A DNA stretch of 38,392 nt. Source: Candidatus Elulimicrobium sp. GTDB lineage: Bacteria; Patescibacteriota; Minisyncoccia; Phycocordibacterales; UBA918. How positions within the stretch are numbered: position 1 is the first letter of the stretch; each line of letters begins with the position of its first letter. The stretch spans positions 1 through 38,392 of the forward strand of contig DZBU01000009.1 in NCBI GenBank assembly GCA_022730015.1. Reading direction: 5' to 3'. The position numbers and the translations under genes were made by a program. Shown here piece after piece: positions 21,757 to 29,753 of this stretch. The notes below the pieces were generated by a model, which was not told where the DNA came from, made no database searches, and saw only the letters and a program-made list of their open reading frames with translations.

Positions 21757-22652
21757 TGAAACGATCACCACTCATTGTCTTTGGAGCGATCCTACTCTTG
21801 CTGCTAGTTGGCGCTTCGTTTCTAGTGTTTCAAGAACCAACCGAACCGATCGCACCGATCGTGCCACCAGCTGAAGAGACTATTGGTGTCCCCTCGGTAC
21901 CAACGAGCACCCAAGTGGTGATTGGCACTTCCGTCGACGGTCGTGCGCTCGAAGCCTATACCTATGGTACCGGCGAGACCGACCTCTTGTTTGTTGGTGG
22001 TATTCACGGTGGCTACGAGTGGAACAGTATCCTCCTCGCGTACGAAATGATCGATCATCTCGCAACTAACCCAACCGTTATTCCTGCCAACGTCACAGTG
22101 CACATTATTCCCAATCTCAACCCAGACGGACTCTTTGCTGCCACTGGGCTAGAAGGGAAATTTGTCGCTACTGACGTGAAGAGTAACGCAATGCACACGA
22201 ACGGCACTGGTCGAATGAACACCCGCGGCGTCGACCTCAACCGGAACTTCGCCTGCAAGTGGGCACCAAAGAGTACCTGGCGTAGTAAAGAAGTAAGTGC
22301 CGGTACCGCAGCTTTTTCTGAACCTGAAGCGGCGGCACTGCGCGATTACGTGGCCACCATCACCCCCACAGCCGCCATCTTCTGGCACAGCCAAGCCAAC
22401 AACGTATACGCTTCTGAGTGTGAAGATGGAGTATTACCAGAGACCCTTACCCTCATGAACACTTACGCCTTAGCCGGCAATTACGGTGCCGTACCAGTCT
22501 TTGACGCATATCCGATCACTGGTGACGCGGAAGGGTGGCTGGCCTCGATCGGCGTTCCGGCTGTGACAGTCGAACTCGAGAGTCGCACGAGCATTGAGTG
22601 GGAGCGCAACTTAGCGGGAGTAGAAGCGGTGTTTGAGTTATATAGGAAATAA
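21756..22652 (+). CDS. M14-family zinc carboxypeptidase, membrane-anchored, 298 aa
   Basis: A signal anchor (about 6-25) and Pro-rich linker are followed by a full M14 set: H84 and E88 in GGIHGGYEWN, NPDG, VDLNRNFAC (N162, R163), H211 in FWHSQANNVY, and E273 in VTVELES. Two cysteines (C167 and C222) may pair. The family removes C-terminal residues from peptides; an extracytoplasmic position suggests peptide scavenging or cell-wall peptide trimming. It is translationally coupled to the degenerate paralogue upstream and ends before a strong terminator. Confidence 0.88.
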   Translation: MKRSPLIVFGAILLLLLVGASFLVFQEPTEPIAPIVPPAEETIGVPSVPTSTQVVIGTSVDGRALEAYTYGTGETDLLFVGGIHGGYEWNSILLAYEMIDHLATNPTVIPANVTVHIIPNLNPDGLFAATGLEGKFVATDVKSNAMHTNGTGRMNTRGVDLNRNFACKWAPKSTWRSKEVSAGTAAFSEPEAAALRDYVATITPTAAIFWHSQANNVYASECEDGVLPETLTLMNTYALAGNYGAVPVFDAYPITGDAEGWLASIGVPAVTVELESRTSIEWERNLAGVEAVFELYRK

Positions 22653-22688
22653 ATCAAGAAGCTGGCTGTTTTATTATGTTTTCAAATT

Positions 22689-22722
22689 AAACCGGCGCGC
22701 CCTTCGGGCGCGCCGGTTTTTT
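22689..22722 (+). terminator. GC-rich terminator after the M14 pair
   Basis: A 14-bp perfect stem (22689-22702 / 22706-22719) has a TTC loop and a T tract. Confidence 0.9.
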
Positions 22723-22743
22723 ATTGTTTATCTACCCGGGTGA

Positions 22744-22749
22744 TACAAT
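22744..22749 (+). promoter_or_regulatory. Extended -10 (TGA-TACAAT) for the DUF4349 gene
   Basis: It leaves a short leader of about 20 nt before ATG 22777 without Shine-Dalgarno. Confidence 0.55.
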
Positions 22750-22776
22750 TAGTTACATCAGCTTAATCACTTTTAT

Positions 22777-23811
22777 ATGCAATCTCTTCTACAAAATAAA
22801 TTCGTTCGCTTTGGTCTATTTGGGATCGGCGGGCTGTTAGCCATTTTCGTTGCTCTGGTGTTGCTCGCGATGCTGAGCAGCACTCGTAGCACTGGGCTTG
22901 AGCAAAGCAGTATTATGGATATGGGTTACGCTCCAGCAGGAATGCCGACTTTTAACAACTCTCTCGGTCGTGACAGTATGATGGTGCAAGATTCTGACGG
23001 CATGATGGAAGCTGAGTCTTCATATTATTATCCTCCAGTACCAGCCCCAGACGGGTACACCAGCGGGCTTGAGTCCTATGAAACATCAAGCTACTCGGTC
23101 ACTGCACGCACGAAGGAATTTGATGCACTCTGCGACACACTCACAACTCTAAAGGAGGACACTCAGATTCATTTTAGAACACTTACTTCATCGACTAACA
23201 ATTGCTACGCGACATTCTTCGTCGCAGAGGAAAAAGTAGAGAGTGTCCTTGCGACTCTTACTGCCTACCGCGGAGTGGAGGTGACACGCGACACTGAATC
23301 GGTCACCAGGCACAAGCAACAACTGGAGAGCCAGACCGTGATTTTGCAACAACAGCTCGCACGTGTTGAATCTTCTCTCACTGCCGCACAGACTCAGCTT
23401 GACCGTCTCAACCAAATCTTCAACTCTAGCGATGATGTGACTAGGCTCTCATCAGAGGTGACGAAGAGTCTACAGTATATCGATCAGCTAACACAACGAA
23501 AGATCAATCTCATCAGCCAGCTCGACACCATCTATCAGCAGTCTGCCGACCTCGCAGAGCGGATGGAAGTCGTACAGTTTGATGTGAACATCATCCGCGC
23601 GATTCCACTCATCACCAATAAATACGAACGTCAGTGGGATCAAGCTTGGGAAGATCTGAAAGATGAATTTACTAACACCCTCATTGGTATCACAGCGTTC
23701 TTTGGTGTCTTCCTTCTGTGGATCCTTCGCTTTGGTCTGTACCTCTTGGTACTTATCGTCGTACTGCGTTGGCTCTGGAAATTTGGAAAAGTAGTGTGGA
23801 AGAAGTGGTAA
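22777..23811 (+). CDS. DUF4349 membrane protein, 344 aa
   Basis: The order is a first membrane segment (about 13-34), a Met/Tyr/Pro-rich linker, and the DUF4349 core. The core holds YSVTARTKEFDALCDTL, a domain with two cysteines, then a coiled coil at about 175-260 with Q/L heptads (KQQLESQTVILQQQLARV). The VVQFDVNI strand and a C-terminal membrane helix with a basic WKFGKVVWKKW tail complete it. The layout matches DUF4349 proteins of many bacteria, which are membrane proteins of unknown function with an extracytoplasmic coiled coil. Single-gene unit closed by the terminator at 23917. Confidence 0.87.
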   Translation: MQSLLQNKFVRFGLFGIGGLLAIFVALVLLAMLSSTRSTGLEQSSIMDMGYAPAGMPTFNNSLGRDSMMVQDSDGMMEAESSYYYPPVPAPDGYTSGLESYETSSYSVTARTKEFDALCDTLTTLKEDTQIHFRTLTSSTNNCYATFFVAEEKVESVLATLTAYRGVEVTRDTESVTRHKQQLESQTVILQQQLARVESSLTAAQTQLDRLNQIFNSSDDVTRLSSEVTKSLQYIDQLTQRKINLISQLDTIYQQSADLAERMEVVQFDVNIIRAIPLITNKYERQWDQAWEDLKDEFTNTLIGITAFFGVFLLWILRFGLYLLVLIVVLRWLWKFGKVVWKKW

Positions 23812-23916
23812 AATGAACAAACGAACATAGCGACTATTAAGAATTTTCGCCAGTAATTTGTGCTATTCCTGGTACAAATTATCGGCGCACTACAACCTTG
23901 ATACCGAATAATTACA

Positions 23917-23955
23917 AAAAGAACGGCCGGGTGCGAAGCACCCGGCCGTTCTTTT
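23917..23955. terminator. GC-rich bidirectional terminator
   Basis: An 18-bp stem (23917-23934 / 23938-23955) has a GAA loop and TTTT ends. It separates the convergent DUF4349 and histidine kinase genes. Confidence 0.9.
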
Positions 23956-23959
23956 CTCA

Positions 23960-25045
23960 CTACTTCTGCACGGTCATTCGATGCTTCGAATAGTCGCGCG
24001 CCACTACTGCGTCGACATCAGAAATTTCTGTCCTCGAACGATTCACTTGTCCGCATGGGATTGCAATGATAACCGTCGTACCTTTTCCTTCCTTGCTCTT
24101 GATACTGATCTTGCCACCATGAAGTTTCACCAGTTCGCTAACGATCGTAAGCCCGAGCCCACTCCCACCTTGCCACTTGGTGCGAGAAGAATCCGCGCGA
24201 TAGAAAGGCTCAAGCACATGCGCAAGAACCTTCTCTTCCATGCCAATACCAGTGTCGGACACACTGAGTTCAATGTGTCCGCGGTAGTCTGGCATCACAT
24301 GTATCTCTACACTTCCGCTTGGCTCGGTAAAAAGAAGAGCATTTTTAGTTACATTAAATACCACCTGTTCGAGTGCGCTGCTATTGCCCCACACTGTCAC
24401 AAACTCCCCTTTGGCTACCGAAAGGTGGACGTTCTTTTCCTTGGCAAAAGCCGCGAGCTTTTCGTCCACTCCTTCCGCCACCACACCCAGATCACAATTT
24501 CCAAATTCGATCTGCTCAGGGTTTTGAAGCGTATTAAAACTGAGTAAATTATTAATGATGTCTGACGTACGATCGAGTTCATCTACATTACCAAGCAGGG
24601 ATTCGCGCACCGATCGATTGAGATATTTATCTAAGAGTGCCACTTCGATGTTGGTCTTCATCACAGAAAGTGGGGTGCGAAGTTCGTGAGCAATGTTTGC
24701 GATAAATTGTTTTTGTGAAGCAAGTGCATCACGTGATGGCTTGAGGGCCAAGTAGACAATGAGATAACCAAAAAGACCCACTGCTGCAATAAAAGCAAAT
24801 CCTACAAGTAAAAGATCAGCCGTTGGTACGGTAACCCACAACTTAGTGAACGCCATTACGAAGGGGAGGGAAGCCTTTCCGAAACCATGCTGCAATACCA
24901 AAACCAAACCGGTGGTAACTCCAAAGAGCAGCAGCAACTCCAACCCGATCACGCGGACCTTGGTCTTGAAATAAATATCGTACCGATACTTATACGCAAA
25001 TTCGGTAGCCAACCCCACGCACCGTTTGGAGAACACCTTCCACAT
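23960..25045 (-). CDS. Two-component sensor histidine kinase, about 361 aa
   Basis: Two membrane helices (near VRVIGLELLLLFGVTTGL and LLLVGFAFIAAVGLFGYLIVYLAL) flank a short outside loop of about 30 residues. No HAMP is seen. The HisKA box IANIAHELRTPLS carries the phospho-accepting His (about H120). The ATP-binding domain shows NVTKNALLF (N box), DTGIGM (G1) and GGSGLGLTIV (G2). The gene overlaps the end of the response regulator gene; ATG 25045 with GGAG nearby is used, but starts further inside (GTG 25018) are possible. The small sensor loop suggests sensing in or at the membrane. Confidence 0.88.
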   Translation of the reverse strand: MWKVFSKRCVGLATEFAYKYRYDIYFKTKVRVIGLELLLLFGVTTGLVLVLQHGFGKASLPFVMAFTKLWVTVPTADLLLVGFAFIAAVGLFGYLIVYLALKPSRDALASQKQFIANIAHELRTPLSVMKTNIEVALLDKYLNRSVRESLLGNVDELDRTSDIINNLLSFNTLQNPEQIEFGNCDLGVVAEGVDEKLAAFAKEKNVHLSVAKGEFVTVWGNSSALEQVVFNVTKNALLFTEPSGSVEIHVMPDYRGHIELSVSDTGIGMEEKVLAHVLEPFYRADSSRTKWQGGSGLGLTIVSELVKLHGGKISIKSKEGKGTTVIIAIPCGQVNRSRTEISDVDAVVARDYSKHRMTVQK

Positions 25046-25664
25046 TTGCTCCAGATAATTTTTTACGGATATTTTTAACATGGACATCAAGTACATTACT
25101 GAAGGAATCAAAGTTATGATCCCATAATTTTGCCAACAATTCTTCTCGACTAACTACCTCTCCCGCGTGACGCAACAGACACTCGAGGACGGCATACTCT
25201 TTTCGTGTGAGCTCAAGAACGGTATCACCTGCAGTCACTACCAGCGTACCTGTGTCTATCATGATACTACCGATTTGTAGTACTTCTGATGAAACTTCTC
25301 TCGGCCGGCGCAGTATTGCCCGCAGTCGCGCCACGAGCTCTGCAAATGCAAATGGTTTGACTAGATAATCGTCAGCGCCAATCGTAAGCAGACTCACTTT
25401 ATTATCGACTGTTTGCTTTGCGGTCAGTACCAGTATCGGTATGATGATACCTCGCTCACGCAAGGCAAGACAGACCTCAGCACCGTCCATTTTAGGAAGC
25501 ATGAGGTCGAGGATTACGATGTCATATTCAGTATGGTGTGCCACAATTCTCTCAAGTGCACTTTGCCCATCGTGCACCATATCGGCCGTGTATCCCGTAA
25601 GGACAAGTCCACGAGCCAACGCAGTAGCCAACTTTACTTCATCTTCAACGATCAGTACTTTCAT
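24990..25664 (-). CDS. OmpR-family response regulator, 224 aa
   Basis: The receiver domain has the acidic pocket VEDE, phospho-acceptor D53 in ILDLMLPKMDG, T81 in VLTAK and K103 in LVKPF. The C-terminal winged helix shows LTRKEYAVLECLLRHAGEVVSREELLAKLWD, then VLDVHVKNIRKKL and VRGVGYRI. It pairs with the overlapping histidine kinase. Targets unknown. No clear Shine-Dalgarno or -10 box was found directly before ATG 25664. Confidence 0.93.
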   Translation of the reverse strand: MKVLIVEDEVKLATALARGLVLTGYTADMVHDGQSALERIVAHHTEYDIVILDLMLPKMDGAEVCLALRERGIIIPILVLTAKQTVDNKVSLLTIGADDYLVKPFAFAELVARLRAILRRPREVSSEVLQIGSIMIDTGTLVVTAGDTVLELTRKEYAVLECLLRHAGEVVSREELLAKLWDHNFDSFSNVLDVHVKNIRKKLSGANVEGVLQTVRGVGYRICV

Positions 25665-25768
25665 AGTCTGTCAGTGCATACAGTTCGACCAGTAGTCATA
25701 ACTACTCTATGGTATGTCTAAACTATAAAAAAGAACATTGACAAGCAAAGTCAGACAGTGCGTGCCAC

Positions 25769-25810
25769 GATAAAAAGAAAGGCCAAACATATCCGAAGAT
25801 ATGTTTGGCC
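25769..25810 (-). terminator. Terminator after the 167-aa gene
   Basis: A 13-bp perfect stem (25781-25793 / 25798-25810) has loop CGAA, followed on the minus strand by TTTCTTTTTAT. Confidence 0.85.
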
Positions 25811-25833
25811 AAAATTTGAGGTCTATTCCTGTT

Positions 25834-26337
25834 TTAAAGCGATCTTTTTTCTTGTACCGCAATGAAGAAGCTACCGTGAGCGATGATAAAGCTCAGACTA
25901 CTAAGATTAAGAAGCACTAAACGGTTGCTGCCGGTTTTGATATCGCTTGTTACTTTGCTATTAGAATCTTTCACAAACGCGACCAGGTAACTTTCGTCAC
26001 GCACTACTTTGAAAGGTCCTTCGCCACAATGACGACGAGCGGGGTGTCTTGGAGAAATAAACTTTTCGTTCCATTTGAGTACGTCACCTGCCACAAAGTA
26101 GCAAGAGGGGAGATCCTTATCGGTCACCTCGTGAAAGGCTACCGCATTGGATATCTCTTCAGCTGCCAGTTCGGGAATTGCGTCTTTGATGCGATTAACT
26201 AAACGTTCTGGCACATCTTCTTCATGATCACTCTGCGAGAGATCTTTCGCTGTTTGGTACTCGTTCATTTGAAATGAATGAGTTGGCGCAAAACTCTCAC
26301 AAATCATCGCTTGTCGAAAAAACATTTCTTGTTCCAT
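25834..26337 (-). CDS. Unknown soluble protein, 167 aa
   Basis: No recognised family. The N-terminal part is acidic and helical (about 25-70). The C-terminal half is beta-rich with aromatic residues (WNEKFISPRHPARRHCGEGPFKVV, VLLNLSSLSFIIAHG) and could be a small barrel domain of KOW/SH3 type, judged only by strand pattern. A strong Shine-Dalgarno GAGGAG (26345-26350) lies 7 nt before the ATG. It forms its own unit with a terminator behind it. Like the genes at 301 and 15066 it combines a strong ribosome-binding site with an unknown product. Confidence 0.72.
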   Translation of the reverse strand: MEQEMFFRQAMICESFAPTHSFQMNEYQTAKDLSQSDHEEDVPERLVNRIKDAIPELAAEEISNAVAFHEVTDKDLPSCYFVAGDVLKWNEKFISPRHPARRHCGEGPFKVVRDESYLVAFVKDSNSKVTSDIKTGSNRLVLLNLSSLSFIIAHGSFFIAVQEKRSL

Positions 26338-26344
26338 GATCTGA

Positions 26345-26350
26345 CTCCTC
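26345..26350 (-). promoter_or_regulatory. Shine-Dalgarno site (GAGGAG) for the 26337 gene
   Basis: It lies 7 nt before ATG 26337 on the minus strand and fixes the start. Confidence 0.75.
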
Positions 26351-26429
26351 TGTTAAAGAACATCTATAGTCGATCATAGTTTTTTGTCCATGAAGATTTC
26401 ATGAAGAAATTTTTAGTAATCCACAGTTT

Positions 26430-26470
26430 GAAAAACCGGACGGCGCCCTTTGGGCGCCGTCCGGTTTTTC
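26430..26470. terminator. GC-rich terminator of the xerC-membrane protein operon
   Basis: A 19-bp perfect stem (26430-26448 / 26452-26470) has a TTT loop; the T tract serves the minus strand. It lies 5 nt behind the stop of the gene at 26475. Confidence 0.9.
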
Positions 26471-26474
26471 ATTG

Positions 26475-27449
26475 CTACACCACCTTCACAAACCCCCGAT
26501 GGGGCGACCCGCGTTTCCACATCACACTCTCGAGATAGTAGTGAATAAAACCAAACGTCATTACGAACGTAAAAAGTAGCTCGGTGTTTGAAATAGTTTC
26601 ACGCAGAATTGCTCCCAGTAATATCGCGATAAGTGGAACGATCACGATGAGCGAAAGCGGCAACAGTGGAATGGCCGTGTACAAAAAATTTCTCACTTGA
26701 TCTTTGTTTCGATTCATCTCATGTGTGATGTAGAACAAAAAAGCAGTCACGTCGTGGATAAATCGTGCGACAAAGATAGCAAGGAAGAAGTACCCAAACC
26801 AGAGCATGGTGTAACTAGTAATCACCATAAGCAAAGTGAGCGCAATGTACGAAATTCCCCAACGTGAGCTAGTCGTGCGGGCAAGGAAACCGCCACTAAT
26901 CAAAGCAGTGACCAGTGTGGCCAAAATGAAAAAGACCAAGTACGAAGCGTCGAGATCTTCAACAAATCTTGGAAGCATGATCGCAACATACATGACCGCG
27001 GTACTAAGTACCAAACCCCAAGTCCACCGTTCATGCCATTTATTTTTCGGCACACCGAACATGAGGGCGATCCCTGTTTGTTGTCGCATGACGTGATACA
27101 TCGTAGCAGCCAAATATACTGCGACTGCAGTCATGAAGTCGGTCCACAGTAAAACGAAGAAACCAACCAACATGAGCGGGAGACCAATCGTGAGATGATT
27201 CCGATAATGTGTAACATACTCTTTGTCCAAAAACCCAATAAAGCTTGCAAAGATATGTGGCATTTCAAAGATCAGTAAATATAGCGGAAGAAAAAGTGAA
27301 GCTGGCCCTAGGTAGGGGAGAAGTCCGCGGTCATTGACCATCATGTCCCAAGACCACACCAGAAGCACAAGTGGCACAATGAGAAAAAGACCGAGCATCC
27401 ATGAGCGGTGGATAGAGTAAAACGACTGCTCGAATTTAATACCATTCAT
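26475..27449 (-). CDS. Polytopic membrane protein, paralogue B, 324 aa
   Basis: About nine or ten membrane helices are predicted. Conserved features shared with the upstream paralogue are a polar FEMPHIFASF segment, a histidine followed by MRQQTGIAL, RFIHDVTAFLFYITHEMNRNK, HYYLESVMWKRGSPHR and the final FVKVV. The repeated His, Arg and acidic residues at membrane borders look catalytic or metal-binding, but I do not recognise the family. It starts 2 nt after the paralogue's stop and is the same length (324 aa). Its last 63 nt are nearly identical to those of the paralogue (60 of 63), while the remainder differs strongly. Confidence 0.82.
   Translation of the reverse strand: MNGIKFEQSFYSIHRSWMLGLFLIVPLVLLVWSWDMMVNDRGLLPYLGPASLFLPLYLLIFEMPHIFASFIGFLDKEYVTHYRNHLTIGLPLMLVGFFVLLWTDFMTAVAVYLAATMYHVMRQQTGIALMFGVPKNKWHERWTWGLVLSTAVMYVAIMLPRFVEDLDASYLVFFILATLVTALISGGFLARTTSSRWGISYIALTLLMVITSYTMLWFGYFFLAIFVARFIHDVTAFLFYITHEMNRNKDQVRNFLYTAIPLLPLSLIVIVPLIAILLGAILRETISNTELLFTFVMTFGFIHYYLESVMWKRGSPHRGFVKVV
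26476..26538. repeat. Direct repeat at the 3' end of paralogue B
   Basis: 63 nt match 27453-27515 with three differences, all C/T changes. They encode the common C-terminus SVMWKRGSPHR-FVKVV. Confidence 0.85.
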
Positions 27450-27451
27450 AC

Positions 27452-28426
27452 TTACACCACCTTCACAAACTCCCGATGGGGCGACCCGCGCTTCCACATT
27501 ACACTCTCGAGATAGAAATGCGACATACAGATGAGGATGATGATACTAAACCCGAATGTCAGTTTTTCTGTCGAGGCGCGTATCAGGTACGCTATCAGGA
27601 TACCGAGGACTGGGGTGAGTAGCATGACACGGATCGGCACTTTCGAGATAAGCGCATAGAGATAATTCAGAGATCCTCCCTTTGCTCGATTGTAGTCATG
27701 TGTCATGTAGAACGAGAAAGCAGTGATGTCATGAATGGAACGGAACGCCAGGATGGATAGGAAAATGTACCCAGTCAAAATGAAGAAGTAACTGAATACG
27801 AACAGCATTGAAACTAAAAAAATGTATAGGCGCACATGGGCCGGTGACACCCACATTTCTGCAATCATGATGAGAAGGATGAGGATCTCGCCAATGAGTA
27901 AGGCTGGGGAAATATAGGGAACAATCGCATCCAGATACGCTGAGGGATGGACGATGTACACGTATGCAACACTTCCCACAAAGAATGGCACGAGTGTCCA
28001 CAGTCGATGCAAGATGCCGGGCTTCGCACCCAAGATAAGTCCGATACCAACCTGCTGTCGTACCCCGTGCCATATGTCATTAAGCAAGAAAAAAACAAGA
28101 CCCCAAACGAAGTTGTAGTACAGCAGCAACGCCGTGCCGGTAAGCAGTAAGGGGAGATACACAAAAAGATGTTTCTTGTAGTACCGCACGTACTGACGAT
28201 CGAAGAAGCTAAAGAAACTCGCAATGATGTGCGGCAAAAGAAATAGAATTATGTAGAAGGGACTGAAGAGTGCTTCCACCCCAAGGTGCGGCAAGAAACG
28301 TGAATCAAGAAGGAACATATCTACCAGAACAATTGTCAGCAAGACCGGCAACACGAGGTATGCGTACAAAAGAACTTTTCGGGAGATCGCCAGTAATTCA
28401 CTTGGAGCTGCAATTTTATTTTCCAT
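27452..28426 (-). CDS. Polytopic membrane protein, paralogue A, 324 aa
   Basis: It is the same kind of protein as the gene behind it: LLPHIIASFFSFFDRQYV, NDIWHGVRQQVGIGL, RSIHDITAFSFYMTHDYNRAK and HFYLESVMWKRGSPHREFVKVV, within about ten membrane helices. The start ATG 28426 overlaps the xerC/D stop by 11 nt, so it is translated from the same mRNA. The longer open frame upstream lies inside xerC/D and is rejected. Possible roles include an integral membrane enzyme acting on lipids or isoprenoids; this is a guess from the His-rich membrane-border motifs. Confidence 0.83.
   Translation of the reverse strand: MENKIAAPSELLAISRKVLLYAYLVLPVLLTIVLVDMFLLDSRFLPHLGVEALFSPFYIILFLLPHIIASFFSFFDRQYVRYYKKHLFVYLPLLLTGTALLLYYNFVWGLVFFLLNDIWHGVRQQVGIGLILGAKPGILHRLWTLVPFFVGSVAYVYIVHPSAYLDAIVPYISPALLIGEILILLIMIAEMWVSPAHVRLYIFLVSMLFVFSYFFILTGYIFLSILAFRSIHDITAFSFYMTHDYNRAKGGSLNYLYALISKVPIRVMLLTPVLGILIAYLIRASTEKLTFGFSIIILICMSHFYLESVMWKRGSPHREFVKVV
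27453..27515. repeat. Direct repeat at the 3' end of paralogue A
   Basis: Partner of 26476-26538 with 60 of 63 identical bases. The upstream parts of the two genes are not similar at this level. Confidence 0.85.
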
Positions 28427-29330
28427 GATATTTTTTATGAACCGCTCGTAAATGCTTATCGGTGACATGAGTATACACCTGAGTCGTACCAATGTTGGCG
28501 TGACCGAGAAGCGCCTGCACACTGCGAAGATCTGCTCCGTTTGAAAGTAGATCAGTTGCAAAACTGTGACGAATAACATGTGGGGTTACTTTGCGAGTAA
28601 TGCCTGCCTGTATCGCATACCGTTTGATGAGTCGTTGTACAGCACGCGGTGCAAGTCGTAGATCACCGCCATCATTCACCTTGCGCCCATACCGAACAAA
28701 CATTGCATCATCCATGTCCTTCCGGTGCTTTAAGTAATCCTGCAAAGTACTACGAGCAGAATCTGAGAGAAAGACTACTCGCACCTTATCACCCTTTCCC
28801 CGAACCGAAAATTCATCGCGGGTGAGGTCGACGTCATCAATAGAAAGTCCGCATAATTCAGAGATGCGAAGACCAGTAGAGAAGAGCAGTTCGAGAATCG
28901 CCTTGTCACGTTTACCTTCAAGTGTCTTTTGGTCAGGTGCGTTCATCAGTCGCTTCAGTTCCGCTGCTGAGATAAGGTCAATCGACCGCTCAGGAACTTT
29001 TGCTAATTCAATGCGCTCGGGCGAAAGTGCTTCGATGCCGCGCTTTCGTAAAAACTTGAGAAACGCACGCAACGCTATGAGGTAATAGTTCTGTGTACGA
29101 CGTTTCATGGGTTCCATTCGTCCGCCCATTTTCGTACCTGGTTGCCGATTGAGATGGATGCGAAACTCTCGCACTTGTTCCTCAGTGAGGTCACCAACCT
29201 TTTTCACCTTCGCAAACGCAAAAAAGCGCTCCAGGTATCGATCATAATTCTCAACTGTCTTAACACTCCTACCCCGCTCGATCTCGAGGTATTCAAGAAA
29301 TTGACGTTTCAGCTCCGCAAGACTGTTCAT
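28416..29330 (-). CDS. XerC/XerD tyrosine recombinase, 304 aa
   Basis: The N-terminal SAM-like domain (about 1-100) has FLEYLEIERGRSVKTVENY. The catalytic domain carries R155 (STGLRISELCG), K179 (VRGKGDKVR), H251 and R254 (HVIRHSF), H277 (LLGHANIGTTQ) and Y286 (VYTHV), so it is complete. Its length equals that of chromosomal Xer recombinases that resolve dimers at dif; a mobile-element integrase is less likely because no attachment sites or phage genes are near. The start at 29330 is set by TATACT 7 nt upstream. It heads a three-gene unit with the two membrane paralogues. Confidence 0.93.
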   Translation of the reverse strand: MNSLAELKRQFLEYLEIERGRSVKTVENYDRYLERFFAFAKVKKVGDLTEEQVREFRIHLNRQPGTKMGGRMEPMKRRTQNYYLIALRAFLKFLRKRGIEALSPERIELAKVPERSIDLISAAELKRLMNAPDQKTLEGKRDKAILELLFSTGLRISELCGLSIDDVDLTRDEFSVRGKGDKVRVVFLSDSARSTLQDYLKHRKDMDDAMFVRYGRKVNDGGDLRLAPRAVQRLIKRYAIQAGITRKVTPHVIRHSFATDLLSNGADLRSVQALLGHANIGTTQVYTHVTDKHLRAVHKKYHGK

Positions 29331-29337
29331 CAGTAGC

Positions 29338-29343
29338 AGTATA
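29338..29343 (-). promoter_or_regulatory. Extended -10 (TGC-TATACT) for xerC/D
   Basis: There is a 7-nt gap to ATG 29330 on the minus strand. Leaderless start is likely. Confidence 0.65.
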
Positions 29344-29573
29344 GCAAGGAGGGGGAATGTTTTGCTACACAAGAGAACACTAAAACCTATTGTTTTTTTC
29401 TAGTGCTGCTCTTGTCTTTTCGCTTACAGCCGCTTCCGGCGAGTGACTAAGAACCTTCATTGGAGCCCTTTCCTCAAAAGGACCAGAAGCTCAGGCTCTA
29501 GAGTTTTGAAAAAACAAGAATGAGATACAGAGTAAGCTGGTTGTGTTTCACAAAAAATACCTGCGGGTGTAGC
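29344..29573. other. Intergenic stretch between xerC/D and rpsO
   Basis: No gene seen. It holds a hairpin-prone segment around 29465-29497 (GAGCC ... GGCTC with an inner CCTTT/AAAGG) and AT-rich flanks. No ORF or tRNA was found. Confidence 0.5.
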
Positions 29574-29601
29574 TTGATTTTTTACAAATTTATGCTACTA
29601 T
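29574..29601 (+). promoter_or_regulatory. Promoter of rpsO (TTGATT-N16-TACTAT)
   Basis: The -35 is at 29574-29579 and the -10 at 29596-29601 (or TATAGT at 29599-29604). It starts a leader of about 145 nt, exceptional in this window. Confidence 0.6.
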
Positions 29602-29607
29602 AGTCAG

Positions 29608-29753
29608 AACCTTCACCCCAGGAGTACTTCCAACGGCTAGCGCCGAAGGGGCGCGCAGGTTGTTATTATTCCGCACCAAGCGGTGCCGCCGATGTTGTGA
29701 AACAGCATACGAGCGGACATCTACACTGCTAGTCGCGTAAACAAATACATACT
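29608..29753 (+). promoter_or_regulatory. Structured rpsO 5' leader, candidate S15 autoregulatory element
   Basis: The leader has hairpins GCGCC (29640-29644) / GGCGC (29650-29654) and GCACC (29673-29677) / GGTGC (29682-29686), plus a TGTTGTGAAACA hairpin near 29693. S15 is known to repress its own mRNA through leader structures that differ between bacterial groups. No Shine-Dalgarno is seen before ATG 29754. Confidence 0.5.

Noticed and set aside
27450-28579. Longer start (28579) of the first membrane paralogue
   Set aside because: It lies within xerC/D; ATG 28426 gives exactly the same length as the second paralogue.
28416-29330. Xer recombinase as part of an integrated element
   Set aside because: No att repeats, phage or transposon genes nearby, and the length and motifs fit a housekeeping XerC/D.
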